From Bacillus sp. NTK071 (GTDB taxonomy: Bacteria > Bacillota > Bacilli > Bacillales > Guptibacillaceae), in NCBI RefSeq assembly GCF_017303315.1, contig NZ_JAFKOI010000016.1, positions 1 through 64,000 on the forward strand: a DNA stretch of 64,000 nucleotides. Direction: 5' to 3'. The notes beneath the pieces are model-generated. The model was not told where the DNA came from. It ran no database searches and saw only the letters and a program-made list of their open reading frames with translations. Below are positions 1 to 7,665 of the stretch, piece by piece. Position 1 is the first letter of the stretch; every line of letters starts with the position of its first letter. The position numbers and the translations under genes were made by a program.

Positions 1-70
1 ATAGAAAGCTTAATCTAGCTTTTAAAACAATTTGCTTCCGTAGAAACAACTACTTACATGGCGTTTCGTT

Positions 71-85
71 CAGTTTTCAAAGATC
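71..85 (-). promoter_or_regulatory. boxA-like antitermination element of rRNA leader
   Basis: Read on the minus strand this is GATCTTTGAAAACTG, the boxA-type sequence found in Bacillus rRNA leaders. It lies downstream of the two rrn promoters, and the minus strand then runs off the window edge through a sequence ending AAGCTTTCTAT, which resembles the run-in to a 16S gene. The 16S gene itself is not in the window. Confidence 0.65.
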
Positions 86-123
86 GATTTGTTTCTTTCG
101 ATGTCGTTTTCAGCGACTTTATT

Positions 124-153
124 AATTTACCACATTAACTCAATCGAAGTCAA
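124..153 (-). promoter_or_regulatory. rRNA operon promoter P2
   Basis: The minus strand shows a -35 TTGACT (148-153) and a -10 TAAATT (124-129) separated by 18 bp. It is the proximal member of a tandem pair in front of a boxA-like leader. Tandem strong sigma-A promoters are typical of Bacillus rrn operons. Confidence 0.7.
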
Positions 154-207
154 CAACTTTTTTAATTTATTTCGTTACCGCGTTATTCCTTCGCGGCGAC
201 AAGTAAT

Positions 208-236
208 AATATACCACGGAGAAAAAATACGGTCAA
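208..236 (-). promoter_or_regulatory. rRNA operon promoter P1
   Basis: The minus strand shows a -35 TTGACC (231-236), a 17-bp spacer and a -10 TATATT (208-213). It lies just downstream of ygxA, which in B. subtilis is also the gene immediately preceding an rRNA operon (rrnD). The promoter match is read directly; rrn assignment rests on the leader and the synteny. Confidence 0.7.
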
Positions 237-274
237 CCCTTTTGTTGATATTTTTTCTCCGTTCTAATAATTCT

Positions 275-1144
275 TTATATAGCCTTGTACTCACGTATGA
301 ATATTCCAGAACCTTTAGTCTCACTTCGATGGACTTCAATTAGATTTTTATCAATCATATACTCAAGAAGCGCTCCAAGATCTATGCCGTAATCTTTTAA
401 TTGTTCATCTTCCATCAATTCCTGATATGTCCATGCACCCTTACGTTCATTCATGACATTTCGTATGTGAACTGTTGCATTATTAGATTTAGAAGATAAA
501 GAGAAGTCGTTAGCTAGAAGAAGCAATTCAAGACGTTTATCTAGAGGGTCTTCTCCTGATAAGAGCTCGGTGTATAATTTGAAAATTTCTGGTTCAATAT
601 GTTTCACCTGATTCCAAACTGTAATCTCTGGATGAAAACCATGTTCAATTACTGAAAGACGAGCTAGATGGTGCAAAGCATGTAGGATAAAGTTATAAGC
701 ATCCATATACTGTTTAGAAGCAAATAATTCTTTACCTTCCGTGTATCTTCTAATAAGTCGGGCAAATTCAACACCTATTTTCCGTGTCCGCTCTTCATTA
801 GGGAAATCACGAATCCGCTCTTTTAATCCGGCTATGTATTCATTACGGTCAAAAATAATTTTTCCATTCACGAGCCATGCAACTAGGCGACGGTGACTAC
901 CAGATCCTAACCACTCATTAACCTGTTGTTCTGATACTACGTGCATAGCAGCTTTCTTATCTTCAAACTCATAGTGTTTTACGAACCATGACTTTTCTTT
1001 ATTATTTACAATGATCAATAAAACAACATCGAAATTGTCGGTCAGTGGATGAAACGGCTTCGTTTTTTCAATGACCAGTACACCGAGTGTTTCAGGATGA
1101 CTGGCTCTCTCTTGATAAATCGGCCTTAAAAGGTTCTCCATCAT
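275..1144 (-). CDS. ygxA: YgxA-like nucleotidyltransferase-fold protein
   Basis: This 289-residue soluble protein resembles B. subtilis YgxA, a conserved protein of unknown role usually annotated as nucleotidyltransferase-like. No signal peptide or membrane segment is seen. The N-terminal part is the putative nucleotidyltransferase region, the middle is helical (HALHHLARLSVIEHGF), and the C-terminus looks like a small winged-helix. A GGAGG site lies 5 bp before the ATG, and a second in-frame ATG follows directly. It sits between perR and rrn promoters, the same context as in B. subtilis. Biochemical function is not known. Confidence 0.8.
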   Translation of the reverse strand: MMENLLRPIYQERASHPETLGVLVIEKTKPFHPLTDNFDVVLLIIVNNKEKSWFVKHYEFEDKKAAMHVVSEQQVNEWLGSGSHRRLVAWLVNGKIIFDRNEYIAGLKERIRDFPNEERTRKIGVEFARLIRRYTEGKELFASKQYMDAYNFILHALHHLARLSVIEHGFHPEITVWNQVKHIEPEIFKLYTELLSGEDPLDKRLELLLLANDFSLSSKSNNATVHIRNVMNERKGAWTYQELMEDEQLKDYGIDLGALLEYMIDKNLIEVHRSETKGSGIFIREYKAI

Positions 1145-1324
1145 TCTATCCTCCAGAAGTATTTATACTTATAATACCAATCATTAAAATCCATTTTACC
1201 TTTTACCGTATAATCTTAAGTATTCAACAGTAAACATTATAAATCCTGTAATAAATTAAGCAATCCTAAATTTGAAATTTGTATGTCTTCTGATAAGGAA
1301 AGTGCTTACACCCTATGCATATGC

Positions 1325-1330
1325 TATACT
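1325..1330 (+). promoter_or_regulatory. Extended -10 promoter of ygzB
   Basis: TGCTATACT (1322-1330) is an extended -10 motif about 20 bp before the ygzB start codon. No good -35 hexamer lies 17 bp upstream, as is common for extended -10 promoters. Confidence 0.45.
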
Positions 1331-1351
1331 TGTGTGCAGGAGGGACACGCA

Positions 1352-1717
1352 ATGCAACTTAAGTATACCAATAAGATTAATAAAATTCGTACGTTCGCAC
1401 TGAGTCTTGTCTTTATCGGAATTGCGATTATGTATATAGGAATATTCTTCAAGACTTCTGTTTTTCTGATGACCGCATTCATGCTAATTGGATTTCTTGC
1501 AACGATCGCAAGTGCTGTTGTGTACTTTTGGATCGGAATGCTCTCTACAAGAGCTATTCAAGTAGTTTGTCCAAATTGCGAGAAGCCGACCAAAGTTCTA
1601 GGGCGTGTAGATGCATGCATGCACTGCAAACAACCACTAACAATGGATCCAGAACTTGACGGCGAAGAATTCGACGAGAAATACAATATTAAGAAGATCC
1701 AGAAAAAACAATCATAA
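1352..1717 (+). CDS. ygzB: YgzB family membrane protein (UPF0295)
   Basis: A 121-residue protein with two membrane helices (about residues 15-65) followed by a cytosolic tail with CPNC and CMHC pairs, suggesting a zinc-ribbon-like knuckle. It matches the UPF0295/YgzB family of Bacilli. The reading frame is open for 23 codons further upstream, but the AGGAGG site at 1338-1343 places the start at ATG 1352. It is convergent with perR, with which it shares a bidirectional terminator. Function unknown. Confidence 0.8.
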   Translation: MQLKYTNKINKIRTFALSLVFIGIAIMYIGIFFKTSVFLMTAFMLIGFLATIASAVVYFWIGMLSTRAIQVVCPNCEKPTKVLGRVDACMHCKQPLTMDPELDGEEFDEKYNIKKIQKKQS

Positions 1718-1763
1718 CAAGAACAAAGGCTTCCTCCATATAATGGGGAAGCCTTTGTTCTTG
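1718..1763. terminator. Bidirectional terminator between ygzB and perR
   Basis: A perfect 17-bp stem (1718-1734 with 1747-1763) with a 12-nt loop separates the two convergent genes. Each strand has an A/T-rich flank after the stem. Confidence 0.8.
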
Positions 1764-1772
1764 GCTAAATAT

Positions 1773-2207
1773 TTAATGTTTGCTCTTCTGGCAATCAGGA
1801 CACTTACCGTATATTTCCATCCTGTGATCACCAACACGGAAACCTGTTACTTGTTCCGCAAGTGTTTCTACCTCATCCAATCCAGGATAATGAAAATCTA
1901 CTATCTTACCACAATCATCGCAAATAATATGATAATGATCCGTTGTAACACAATCAAATCGACTAGAAGAATCCCCATAAGTTAATTCTTTCACTAATCC
2001 AATTTCCTTAAATACTCTTAAGTTATTGTAAACTGTTGCCACACTCATGTTAGGAAACTTACCTTCTAGTGACTTATATATTTCATCAGCAGTTGGATGG
2101 GACATAGACTGGATCAAATGCTCCAGAATGGCATGACGCTGCGGAGTAATCCGAACTCCTGAATTTTTCATTGCATCAATTGCTTCGTGCAGTTTTTCTT
2201 CAGCCAT
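1773..2207 (-). CDS. perR: Peroxide-sensing repressor PerR
   Basis: This 144-residue Fur-family repressor has all landmarks of B. subtilis PerR. The regulatory Fe/Mn ligands fall at His37, Asp85, His91, His93 and Asp104. The structural zinc site is formed by C96-x2-C99 and C135-x2-C138. The DNA-recognition helix region reads [14 protein letters not shown]. PerR binds TTATAATNATTATAA-type sites and is inactivated by peroxide-driven oxidation of His37/His91. It is monocistronic, and its promoter carries a PerR box, so it should be autoregulated. PerR-like boxes also lie upstream of a TlpA-like gene and of pfeT in this window. Confidence 0.96.
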   Translation of the reverse strand: MAEEKLHEAIDAMKNSGVRITPQRHAILEHLIQSMSHPTADEIYKSLEGKFPNMSVATVYNNLRVFKEIGLVKELTYGDSSSRFDCVTTDHYHIICDDCGKIVDFHYPGLDEVETLAEQVTGFRVGDHRMEIYGKCPDCQKSKH

Positions 2208-2243
2208 TCGTCATGCACCTCACTTTCAACAAGCATTCTTACT

Positions 2244-2290
2244 TTGTAATGTTTATAAATAGTGTACATCCTAAAGGTGGGATTTGTCAA
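2244..2290 (-). promoter_or_regulatory. perR promoter with PerR box
   Basis: On the minus strand a -35 TTGACA (2285-2290), 18-bp spacer and -10 TACACT (2261-2266) are followed by TTATAAACATTACAA (2244-2258). That 15-mer differs from the PerR consensus at two positions and covers the expected transcription start, which fits autorepression. Confidence 0.75.
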
Positions 2291-2316
2291 TAATCGTACA
2301 CGCAGTAAGGATTAAA

Positions 2317-2871
2317 CTATTTTTGATCCTGATGAAGAATATTTTCTTTTTCTCCCAGGTGATAGTTAATATATCGAGCTGCTACAAATAGAAAGTCCGA
2401 GAGACGATTCAAAAATGATAAGACGAGCGGATTCGCATCTCCAATCATCGTAGTATTCCTTTCAGCGCGACGAACGATTGTACGCGCTACATGAAGACTT
2501 GCTCCAGATGCATGTCCACCAGGAAGAATAAAGTTCCTAAGTGGTTCTAATTGCTTTTCCCATTTGTCTATTTGGTTTTCCATTTCATTAATATGCTCTT
2601 CTTCAATAGTCCATCCAACCTTTTTACCTTTTGGAGTTGCAAGCTCAGCTCCAACATGGAATAACCAAGTCTGTATTTTGTGAAAGATGGTTTGCCACTC
2701 TTCTTTTCCGTCGAAATGAATGTTCTGAACATAACTCAAGGCGAGACCAATTTGAGAATTCGCTTCATCACATGTTCCATATGCTTCTACTCGTACATCA
2801 TTTTTCGGTACACGTTGCCCGTACACTAGAGATGTTTCACCCTTATCCCCTGTTTTCGTATAAATTTTCAT
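2317..2871 (-). CDS. PduO-type cob(I)alamin adenosyltransferase
   Basis: Transfers the adenosyl group of ATP to cob(I)alamin to make coenzyme B12. The 184-residue protein begins MKIYTKTGDKGETSL, the conserved N-terminal ATP-binding motif of the PduO family, and carries the RRAERN arginine/glutamate motif near its C-terminus. The start at 2871 is fixed by an AGGGGGT site; the frame extends 8 codons further but without a better site. Its start codon lies one base after the stop of the upstream dehydrogenase gene, so the two are almost surely cotranscribed. It corresponds to B. subtilis YvqK by family. Confidence 0.9.
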   Translation of the reverse strand: MKIYTKTGDKGETSLVYGQRVPKNDVRVEAYGTCDEANSQIGLALSYVQNIHFDGKEEWQTIFHKIQTWLFHVGAELATPKGKKVGWTIEEEHINEMENQIDKWEKQLEPLRNFILPGGHASGASLHVARTIVRRAERNTTMIGDANPLVLSFLNRLSDFLFVAARYINYHLGEKENILHQDQK

Positions 2872-2872
2872 T

Positions 2873-3823
2873 TCAATACCCCCTATCAGGATCAATTACG
2901 TTTTTCATATCATTAGATTCTTTTAAGTATTTCCTTAAATTATACTTGAATATTTCAATCGCTCTAGGCTGATAGTTATCTGAGATAGCCGAATGATGAG
3001 GTGTCACTGTAACAGTATCCATTTCCCAGAACGGATGAGACGGGTCAAGTGGCTCATTTTCGAATACATCAAGTACGGCATGTTTCACTTCGCCAGCATT
3101 AAGACTATCGATTAGCTCACGTTCATTTACAGTATCTCCTCTACCAATATTGATAAATACTGCTGATTTTTTCATCTTTTCGAAATGCGATTTTCTAAAA
3201 TAATGCTTGGTGTCCGTAGTGCTCGGCAAAACTCCAACAACGTAATCGCACTTTGAAAGCATAGAAAGGATATCTTCATTTTTAAAGATTTCATCAAAAT
3301 GCTCTGCATCATGGCCTGTTCGATTCACACCAAGCGTTTTCATTCGAAATGCATGGGCAATACGACCAATTTCACAACCGATTGCTCCAGTTCCTACCAC
3401 ACCAATTGTGCTACCTGTGATTTCTTTCATCGGAACGTTTTTCTTCCAAACTTTCTCTGATTCATTGGCTAAAACTTGTTTCGCTTCTCTAGCAACCTGT
3501 AGCATCACAGAAATGGTGTATTCTGCCATTGGAATGCTATGAATACCTCTTGCATTTGTAATTAATATGCCTCTTTCTTTAATTTTCCCTAACGGCATAC
3601 GTTCAAGACCTGCAGATAGGACCATAATCCATTTAAGTTGAGTTGCTTTTTCAATGTGATCCGAAGATAGATCTTCACCATATGTAAGAAGAATCTGTGC
3701 TTCAGATAAATAAGGTTCCGCTTCATTCATTGATTGTTGGAACTGAAAAGTTACTTCAGGATGCGCTTCTATAAGCTGTTCCTTGATTTCAGACCTTAAC
3801 TTGGCTGTTGATAGAATCTGCAC
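2873..3823 (-). CDS. D-2-hydroxyacid dehydrogenase family protein
   Basis: A 316-residue NAD(P)-dependent dehydrogenase of the D-isomer 2-hydroxyacid family. The Rossmann motif GVVGTGAIG lies near residue 140. The catalytic Arg sits in NIGRGDTVNE (about 228), Glu in FENEPLD and His in TPHHSAIS (about 278). Translation starts at GTG 3823 behind AAAGGGATG. It is followed without a gap by the cobalamin adenosyltransferase gene. The natural substrate cannot be told from sequence. Confidence 0.85.
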   Translation of the reverse strand: MQILSTAKLRSEIKEQLIEAHPEVTFQFQQSMNEAEPYLSEAQILLTYGEDLSSDHIEKATQLKWIMVLSAGLERMPLGKIKERGILITNARGIHSIPMAEYTISVMLQVAREAKQVLANESEKVWKKNVPMKEITGSTIGVVGTGAIGCEIGRIAHAFRMKTLGVNRTGHDAEHFDEIFKNEDILSMLSKCDYVVGVLPSTTDTKHYFRKSHFEKMKKSAVFINIGRGDTVNERELIDSLNAGEVKHAVLDVFENEPLDPSHPFWEMDTVTVTPHHSAISDNYQPRAIEIFKYNLRKYLKESNDMKNVIDPDRGY

Positions 3824-3960
3824 TTTTTCATCCCTTTCTAATCGATTAACATCTCCTCGCTTTAAGTATAGCTGATTTCCCGCTATGGTCTAAACAAAAC
3901 AACCTTGTTTCATTCAAAGAATCAGCTGAAAGATCATCCCTATGACATTTCTTCGAATAC

Positions 3961-3984
3961 AAAAAAAGAGCGCATGATGCGCCC
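3961..3984 (-). terminator. Terminator downstream of bcp
   Basis: On the minus strand a short GC-rich hairpin (GCGCA/TGCGC) is followed by seven T residues (3967-3961). It lies between bcp and the dehydrogenase gene. Confidence 0.6.
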
Positions 3985-4065
3985 CCAACAGAAGATATGA
4001 TCTACTATACTCTATGTAAGTAAAACAAATAGGTATAGTCGGATGCCCTTAAGACCATCGTCTTA

Positions 4066-4533
4066 CTAAAGGTTTTCTTTAATGTAAGTCAACGCTGATT
4101 CCACATGCTCTTTAACGCGAACCTTACGCCATTCTTTTACGAGGGTTCCTTCTTTGTCTATAACAAATGTTGAGCGAACAATCCCCATGTATTCTTTGCC
4201 AAAATTTTTCTTTAACTGCCATACATCATATGCTTCTGCAGCTGAATGATCTTCATCTGCGAGGAGAAGAAACGGAAGATCATACTTATCAATGAATTTT
4301 TTGTGCTTTTCGACCGGGTCTGGACTAACTCCCAAAATAACCGTATCCAGTTCTTCGAATCCTTCGATATGATCTCGAAAATCACATGCCTCTGTCGTAC
4401 ATCCAGGGGTCATATCTTTTGGGTAGAAATATAGCACTACGTTTTTCCCCTTATAATCGGAAAGAGACACAGTTTCCCCTGTGCTTGCTTCTAACTTAAA
4501 ATCAGGAGCTTTTTGACCAACTTCAACATTCAT
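4066..4533 (-). CDS. bcp: Thioredoxin-dependent peroxiredoxin Bcp (PrxQ class)
   Basis: Reduces hydrogen and alkyl hydroperoxides with thioredoxin as electron donor. The 155-residue protein has the peroxidatic cysteine in TPGCTTEAC (Cys45) and the resolving cysteine five residues on (Cys50), the arrangement of alpha-helical PrxQ enzymes. AAAGGAGGCG fixes the start at 4533, seven codons inside the open frame. The B. subtilis counterpart YgaF also lies in the gsaB-perR neighbourhood. No PerR box was found in front of it. Confidence 0.93.
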   Translation of the reverse strand: MNVEVGQKAPDFKLEASTGETVSLSDYKGKNVVLYFYPKDMTPGCTTEACDFRDHIEGFEELDTVILGVSPDPVEKHKKFIDKYDLPFLLLADEDHSAAEAYDVWQLKKNFGKEYMGIVRSTFVIDKEGTLVKEWRKVRVKEHVESALTYIKENL

Positions 4534-4586
4534 TGTTACGCCTCCTTTAATCATCTTAAGTTAAGCGTAACGAAATTCATGCGAAC

Positions 4587-5018
4587 TTACAACTTCGAAC
4601 TATCACGATAATCAACCATGGTCGTGACAAAAAATGCGGCCGGCATTAAGTAACCAATTAACGCCTCTATAATCGCAATCCATCGTCCTATTCCAATTGG
4701 TGTAAGATCTCCATACCCAACGGATAGAAGTGTGACCGCACTGAAATAAAGCACAGATTGAATTCTTGTGAACGGCGTTAATGTCATATCTGAAAGATTC
4801 ACTTGTCCTTCCTGAAGAACAGGGACATCAAGTATAACTAGACTTAAATACATACTTCCAAAAGCGATAATCATCGTTAAATAAACAAGGAATAACAGAA
4901 ACATCTTATAAACAGAAAGAAGACTACCCGGTACTCTCGTTCTTTTCATAAGAGCTAACATGCTTCTCCCAACACTAATAAAAGCAAGGACAATTGCACA
5001 AGTAATTAATAAGAGCAT
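4587..5018 (-). CDS. Two-TM potassium channel (Ion_trans_2 family)
   Basis: A 143-residue membrane protein with an N-terminal anchor, a second helix (LLFLVYLTMIIAFGSMYL), a pore loop with the selectivity filter SVGYGD, and a final helix, the layout of KcsA-like channel subunits. There is no cytosolic RCK or ligand domain, so gating is unclear. The start at 5018 is chosen because GAGGTG lies 7 bp upstream; an ATG 15 bp earlier has no site. The ribosome-binding site is buried in a perfect hairpin (5025-5051). Confidence 0.8.
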   Translation of the reverse strand: MLLLITCAIVLAFISVGRSMLALMKRTRVPGSLLSVYKMFLLFLVYLTMIIAFGSMYLSLVILDVPVLQEGQVNLSDMTLTPFTRIQSVLYFSAVTLLSVGYGDLTPIGIGRWIAIIEALIGYLMPAAFFVTTMVDYRDSSKL

Positions 5019-5024
5019 TAGAAT

Positions 5025-5051
5025 ACACCTCATAATAGGTTTATGAGGTGT
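5025..5051 (-). promoter_or_regulatory. Hairpin sequestering the RBS of the potassium channel gene
   Basis: A perfect 11-bp stem (5025-5035 with 5041-5051) and 5-nt loop contain the GAGGTG Shine-Dalgarno of the channel gene. No T-tract follows on the minus strand, so it looks like a translational control element rather than a terminator. Confidence 0.5.
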
Positions 5052-5070
5052 TTCTTTATTTTAGGACGAA

Positions 5071-5706
5071 CTATTTTGATACAAGAGTCGTGTAGACGAC
5101 CAGCCGCTCCTCATGTGTGCCTGCATCACGATTAAATGTACCTGTACAAGTAATCAAGTTAAGACCTGATATAGAAGTTGTTCCAAACACCTTTTCAAGT
5201 GGAGCTTCGTTTCTCGGGTACGATTCAACCTTTTGTACTTCAAATTTATAAGCCTTTCCATTCTGATCAGAAACAGCGACAATGTCACCCTTTTCTAAAT
5301 CTCCAAGATGAAAGAACACCGATGGTCCTGTCTTGTTATCAACGTGACCCGCAAGAACGGCATTTCCCATTTCACCAGGCTTCGCTCCAAGCTGATACCA
5401 TCCGACGTTATCATCGTTTTTCGGAACATCCATTTGCCCATCTGGTAATTGGCCTACATGTTCCACTTCAGCATCTACATTTATAGCTGGGATGGACAAT
5501 CGCTTTGGAACAATCCCCTCTCCCTTAGGTTCTGGAGCATTTATATCATTAGATTTAGAGGAAGCCATTATTTCTGGAGCTGAATTAAGTTGAACTTCTT
5601 CAATAGAAGGAACTCCTTTGTCTACACTCGTATGATTAGAAAAAGAAGAGCAGCCTGCCGCTGCTCCCATAAGTAAACTAATGGTTAAGAGTTTCTTTAA
5701 CGGCAT
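5071..5706 (-). CDS. Class F sortase, predicted lipoprotein
   Basis: Cysteine transpeptidase that should anchor a surface protein to the cell wall. The 211-residue product has His121 in LAGHVD, Cys187 in LITCTG and Arg201 in HEERLVVY, plus the class F signature RLSIPAINVDA. The N-terminus (MPLKKLLTISLLMGAAAGC) is a lipoprotein signal with a lipobox ending at Cys19, so it may be lipid-anchored rather than held by a TM helix. The ATG at 5706 lies 8 bp after GGAGG. It directly follows the DUF4397 gene, its likely substrate. Confidence 0.88.
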   Translation of the reverse strand: MPLKKLLTISLLMGAAAGCSSFSNHTSVDKGVPSIEEVQLNSAPEIMASSKSNDINAPEPKGEGIVPKRLSIPAINVDAEVEHVGQLPDGQMDVPKNDDNVGWYQLGAKPGEMGNAVLAGHVDNKTGPSVFFHLGDLEKGDIVAVSDQNGKAYKFEVQKVESYPRNEAPLEKVFGTTSISGLNLITCTGTFNRDAGTHEERLVVYTTLVSK

Positions 5707-5730
5707 CACTGCTCCTCCTTCTATTAATGA

Positions 5731-6537
5731 TTAAGCGGTTTGCTTCTTACGAAGATAAATTCCAGTTCCTGCTGCTAGAATTGCTCCTCCAAGAAGTGTC
5801 CATGCTACTGTATTAGACTGATCAGCCGTACCACCCATACCTGTTTTTGGCATATCTGTCGGCATATTTGTCGCATCCACCATTGGCCATGCTTCAAGCG
5901 TTGGTTCACCTTCAACAAGACCAATAGCGTACACTGAGTATACATAGCCTTCTTTTAATTCAACGCCAGGGATTTCAAGGACAACATTTTCAGATCCTGC
6001 TGGTCGCACTTCAAGATCTACAGTCATTGGATCAACTTCAGCATAATCAGACGTTGATTTAAAAGCAACATCCGAGAATAGAACGTCCCCATCTTTAACA
6101 GCTACATCCACATTAGGTGCATCTGGAGAAGCATGTACAACTCGCACTTTCGCTTTTCCTTCAGACGCTTCCATATCATCTCCTAGTGCCCAAAGAGAGA
6201 TGCCATCAAGCTTGCCCACAGCTGCTGCAGAATATTTCATGCCTTCTTCAAGTGTTACTGATTGACTAATAACTGGTTCGCCTTCGCCATTATTACCAGC
6301 TGGGAATACTTCAATCTTATGATCTCCTGCTGGAAGAGCCATATAATCTGTCGCCTGCTTATATTCGGCACCCTCTACAACTGCTTCACCGTCAACATAC
6401 ACATCAACTGCCGGTGCATCTGGTGATGCGTGGATAACTCGAACCATAGCCTCATGATGATCCGCAAACGCCTGTGTACCGATAATACCGAACATCATGA
6501 CCATCGCCACGGCAGTTGCCATAACTTTCTTTAACAT
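5731..6537 (-). CDS. DUF4397 surface protein with sortase-type sorting signal
   Basis: A 268-residue secreted protein. After a signal peptide (residues 1-25, cleavage near AFA-DHH) come two DUF4397 repeats, each opening with V-R-V-(I/V)-H-A-S-P-D-A-P at about residues 32 and 131. The C-terminus has the sorting pattern MPKTG (229-233), a hydrophobic helix and a RKK tail. MPKTG is a variant of LPxTG. The sortase gene begins 25 bp downstream, which supports a dedicated enzyme-substrate pair. DUF4397 domains are of unknown function, often beta-sandwich surface modules. Confidence 0.88.
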   Translation of the reverse strand: MLKKVMATAVAMVMMFGIIGTQAFADHHEAMVRVIHASPDAPAVDVYVDGEAVVEGAEYKQATDYMALPAGDHKIEVFPAGNNGEGEPVISQSVTLEEGMKYSAAAVGKLDGISLWALGDDMEASEGKAKVRVVHASPDAPNVDVAVKDGDVLFSDVAFKSTSDYAEVDPMTVDLEVRPAGSENVVLEIPGVELKEGYVYSVYAIGLVEGEPTLEAWPMVDATNMPTDMPKTGMGGTADQSNTVAWTLLGGAILAAGTGIYLRKKQTA

Positions 6538-6597
6538 TTACTCCACTCCTCTGGTTTAGTTTTTGTAACACCTTTGTATAATGTTTGTTCACTAGGT

Positions 6598-6626
6598 GAT
6601 ACGACAAAAACAATGCAATTGGATCA
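6598..6626 (-). promoter_or_regulatory. Possible ECF-type promoter of the DUF4397-sortase operon
   Basis: Minus-strand TGATCC (6621-6626), a 17-bp spacer and CGTATC (6598-6603) resemble the -35/CGTA layout of ECF promoters and lie about 60 bp before the DUF4397 start, facing the divergent ECF sigma gene. This is inference from a single site. Confidence 0.3.
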
Positions 6627-6705
6627 CTTTTTTTACAGTTTGTTTGTTTTTATTTTGAATTCGAGGGAATTAAGCTACTAGAACAGCTCGGAGGAGGAAC
6701 GTAAA

Positions 6706-7251
6706 ATGGATAAAGGCAATTATGCGATTGCTTATTGGGACAATGGAAATGAAGAGCATTTCAAAATCTTTTGTATCGAAAACCATCAGACACTTTTACG
6801 AATCGCCCGTCGTATTGTAAATGACCAGCAAATTGCAGAAGAAATTGTTCAGGATGTCTATTTAGAAGTATGGAACAAGAGATCTCATTTCCATCAAAAT
6901 AAAGGGAAGCTCTCTTCATGGGTTAACCAAATCACCCGAAACCGAGCCATTGATCGGATTAAGAAAGAACAGCGTAATTTCAAAGAAACAGTTGTTGAAG
7001 ATCACCATTTGATCGATAAAGAACATTACATTCAAGAAGACTGTGGTAATAAAGATATGGTTATTGGCGCATTGCAATCTCTGAAAACGGAGCAACGGGA
7101 AGTTCTTAAACTTATTTATATAGATGGGTATAGTCAAGCCGAAGTAGCCTCTAAGAAGAAGATTCCACTTGGTACTGTGAAAAGCCGTGTAAGACTTGGC
7201 ATGAAAAAATTAAAAGAAACGATTGATTTATCACTGATAGAACTTGTCTAA
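6706..7251 (+). CDS. ECF-subfamily RNA polymerase sigma factor
   Basis: A 181-residue sigma-70 family protein with region 2 (about 24-90; QIAEEIVQDVYLEVW, WVNQITRNRAIDRIK) and region 4 (about 120-175; GYSQAEVASKKKIPLGTVKSRVR). It resembles the SigK-like ECF group. GGAGGAGG lies 8 bp before the ATG. No anti-sigma gene follows; the stop is 6 bp from a repeat element. The divergent DUF4397/sortase operon is the obvious candidate target. Confidence 0.88.
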   Translation: MDKGNYAIAYWDNGNEEHFKIFCIENHQTLLRIARRIVNDQQIAEEIVQDVYLEVWNKRSHFHQNKGKLSSWVNQITRNRAIDRIKKEQRNFKETVVEDHHLIDKEHYIQEDCGNKDMVIGALQSLKTEQREVLKLIYIDGYSQAEVASKKKIPLGTVKSRVRLGMKKLKETIDLSLIELV

Positions 7252-7257
7252 TAAAAA

Positions 7258-7422
7258 GGCTCTTTTCGTAAACATTGTCGCTATAAGAGTGAGAGGGATT
7301 TCCACTCCAGGATGCTCGCTTTCCGCGGTGCGGGCGGTGAGTATCCTTCCGCTTCAATCAGCTAAGTCAAGCTCTTTATACAAAAGTTCTTTCAAAAAGC
7401 AGCAATCTTTGAGAAAAGAGCC
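7258..7422 (+). repeat. Inverted-repeat element, copy A (165 bp, MITE-like)
   Basis: Bounded by GGCTCTTTTC (7258-7267) and its exact inverse GAAAAGAGCC (7413-7422), with further subterminal similarity around ATTG. The core (7305-7405) contains a hairpin-forming TCGCTTTCCGC / GCGGGCGGTGAG segment shared with 20664-20807. The ends match the elements at 32378-32475 and 55235-55332. No coding capacity. Confidence 0.75.
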
Positions 7423-7437
7423 AAATAAAAACAAAAG

Positions 7438-7662
7438 AGGCTGGGACATAAGTAAATAACCATGAGAAAGACCCGAACAATTCATTTGAATCAGATCGGG
7501 TCTTTCGTAATTTACAGATAGGAAACAACCGCTTCGCCAACATACTTCGCTTTCCGCGGGCACGGCCTCAGTCGGAGTCTACGTATGTTGGCTACGCTAA
7601 GGTCTTACTCTTACCATTAAAATCCGCGATTTCCTTCATGTATTTTAGTTTTGTCCCAGCCT
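7438..7662 (+). repeat. Second inverted-repeat element (AGGCTGGGACA ends)
   Basis: AGGCTGGGACA (7438-7448) and TGTCCCAGCCT (7652-7662) are perfect terminal inverted repeats. Inside are two further hairpins: GAAAGACCCGA with TCGGGTCTTTC, and GCCAACATAC with GTATGTTGGC around a CTTTCCGCGGGC segment. Together with copy A it fills the 414-bp gap between the sigma factor and ABC genes. No ORF of note. Confidence 0.7.
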
Positions 7663-7665
7663 TTT

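Noticed and set aside
89-343. An 84-codon plus-strand frame at the left end
   Set aside because: It spans both rrn promoters and the ygxA 3' end and has no ribosome-binding site.
7258-7662. CRISPR array
   Set aside because: Repeats are inverted and few, with no regular spacer pattern and no cas genes.
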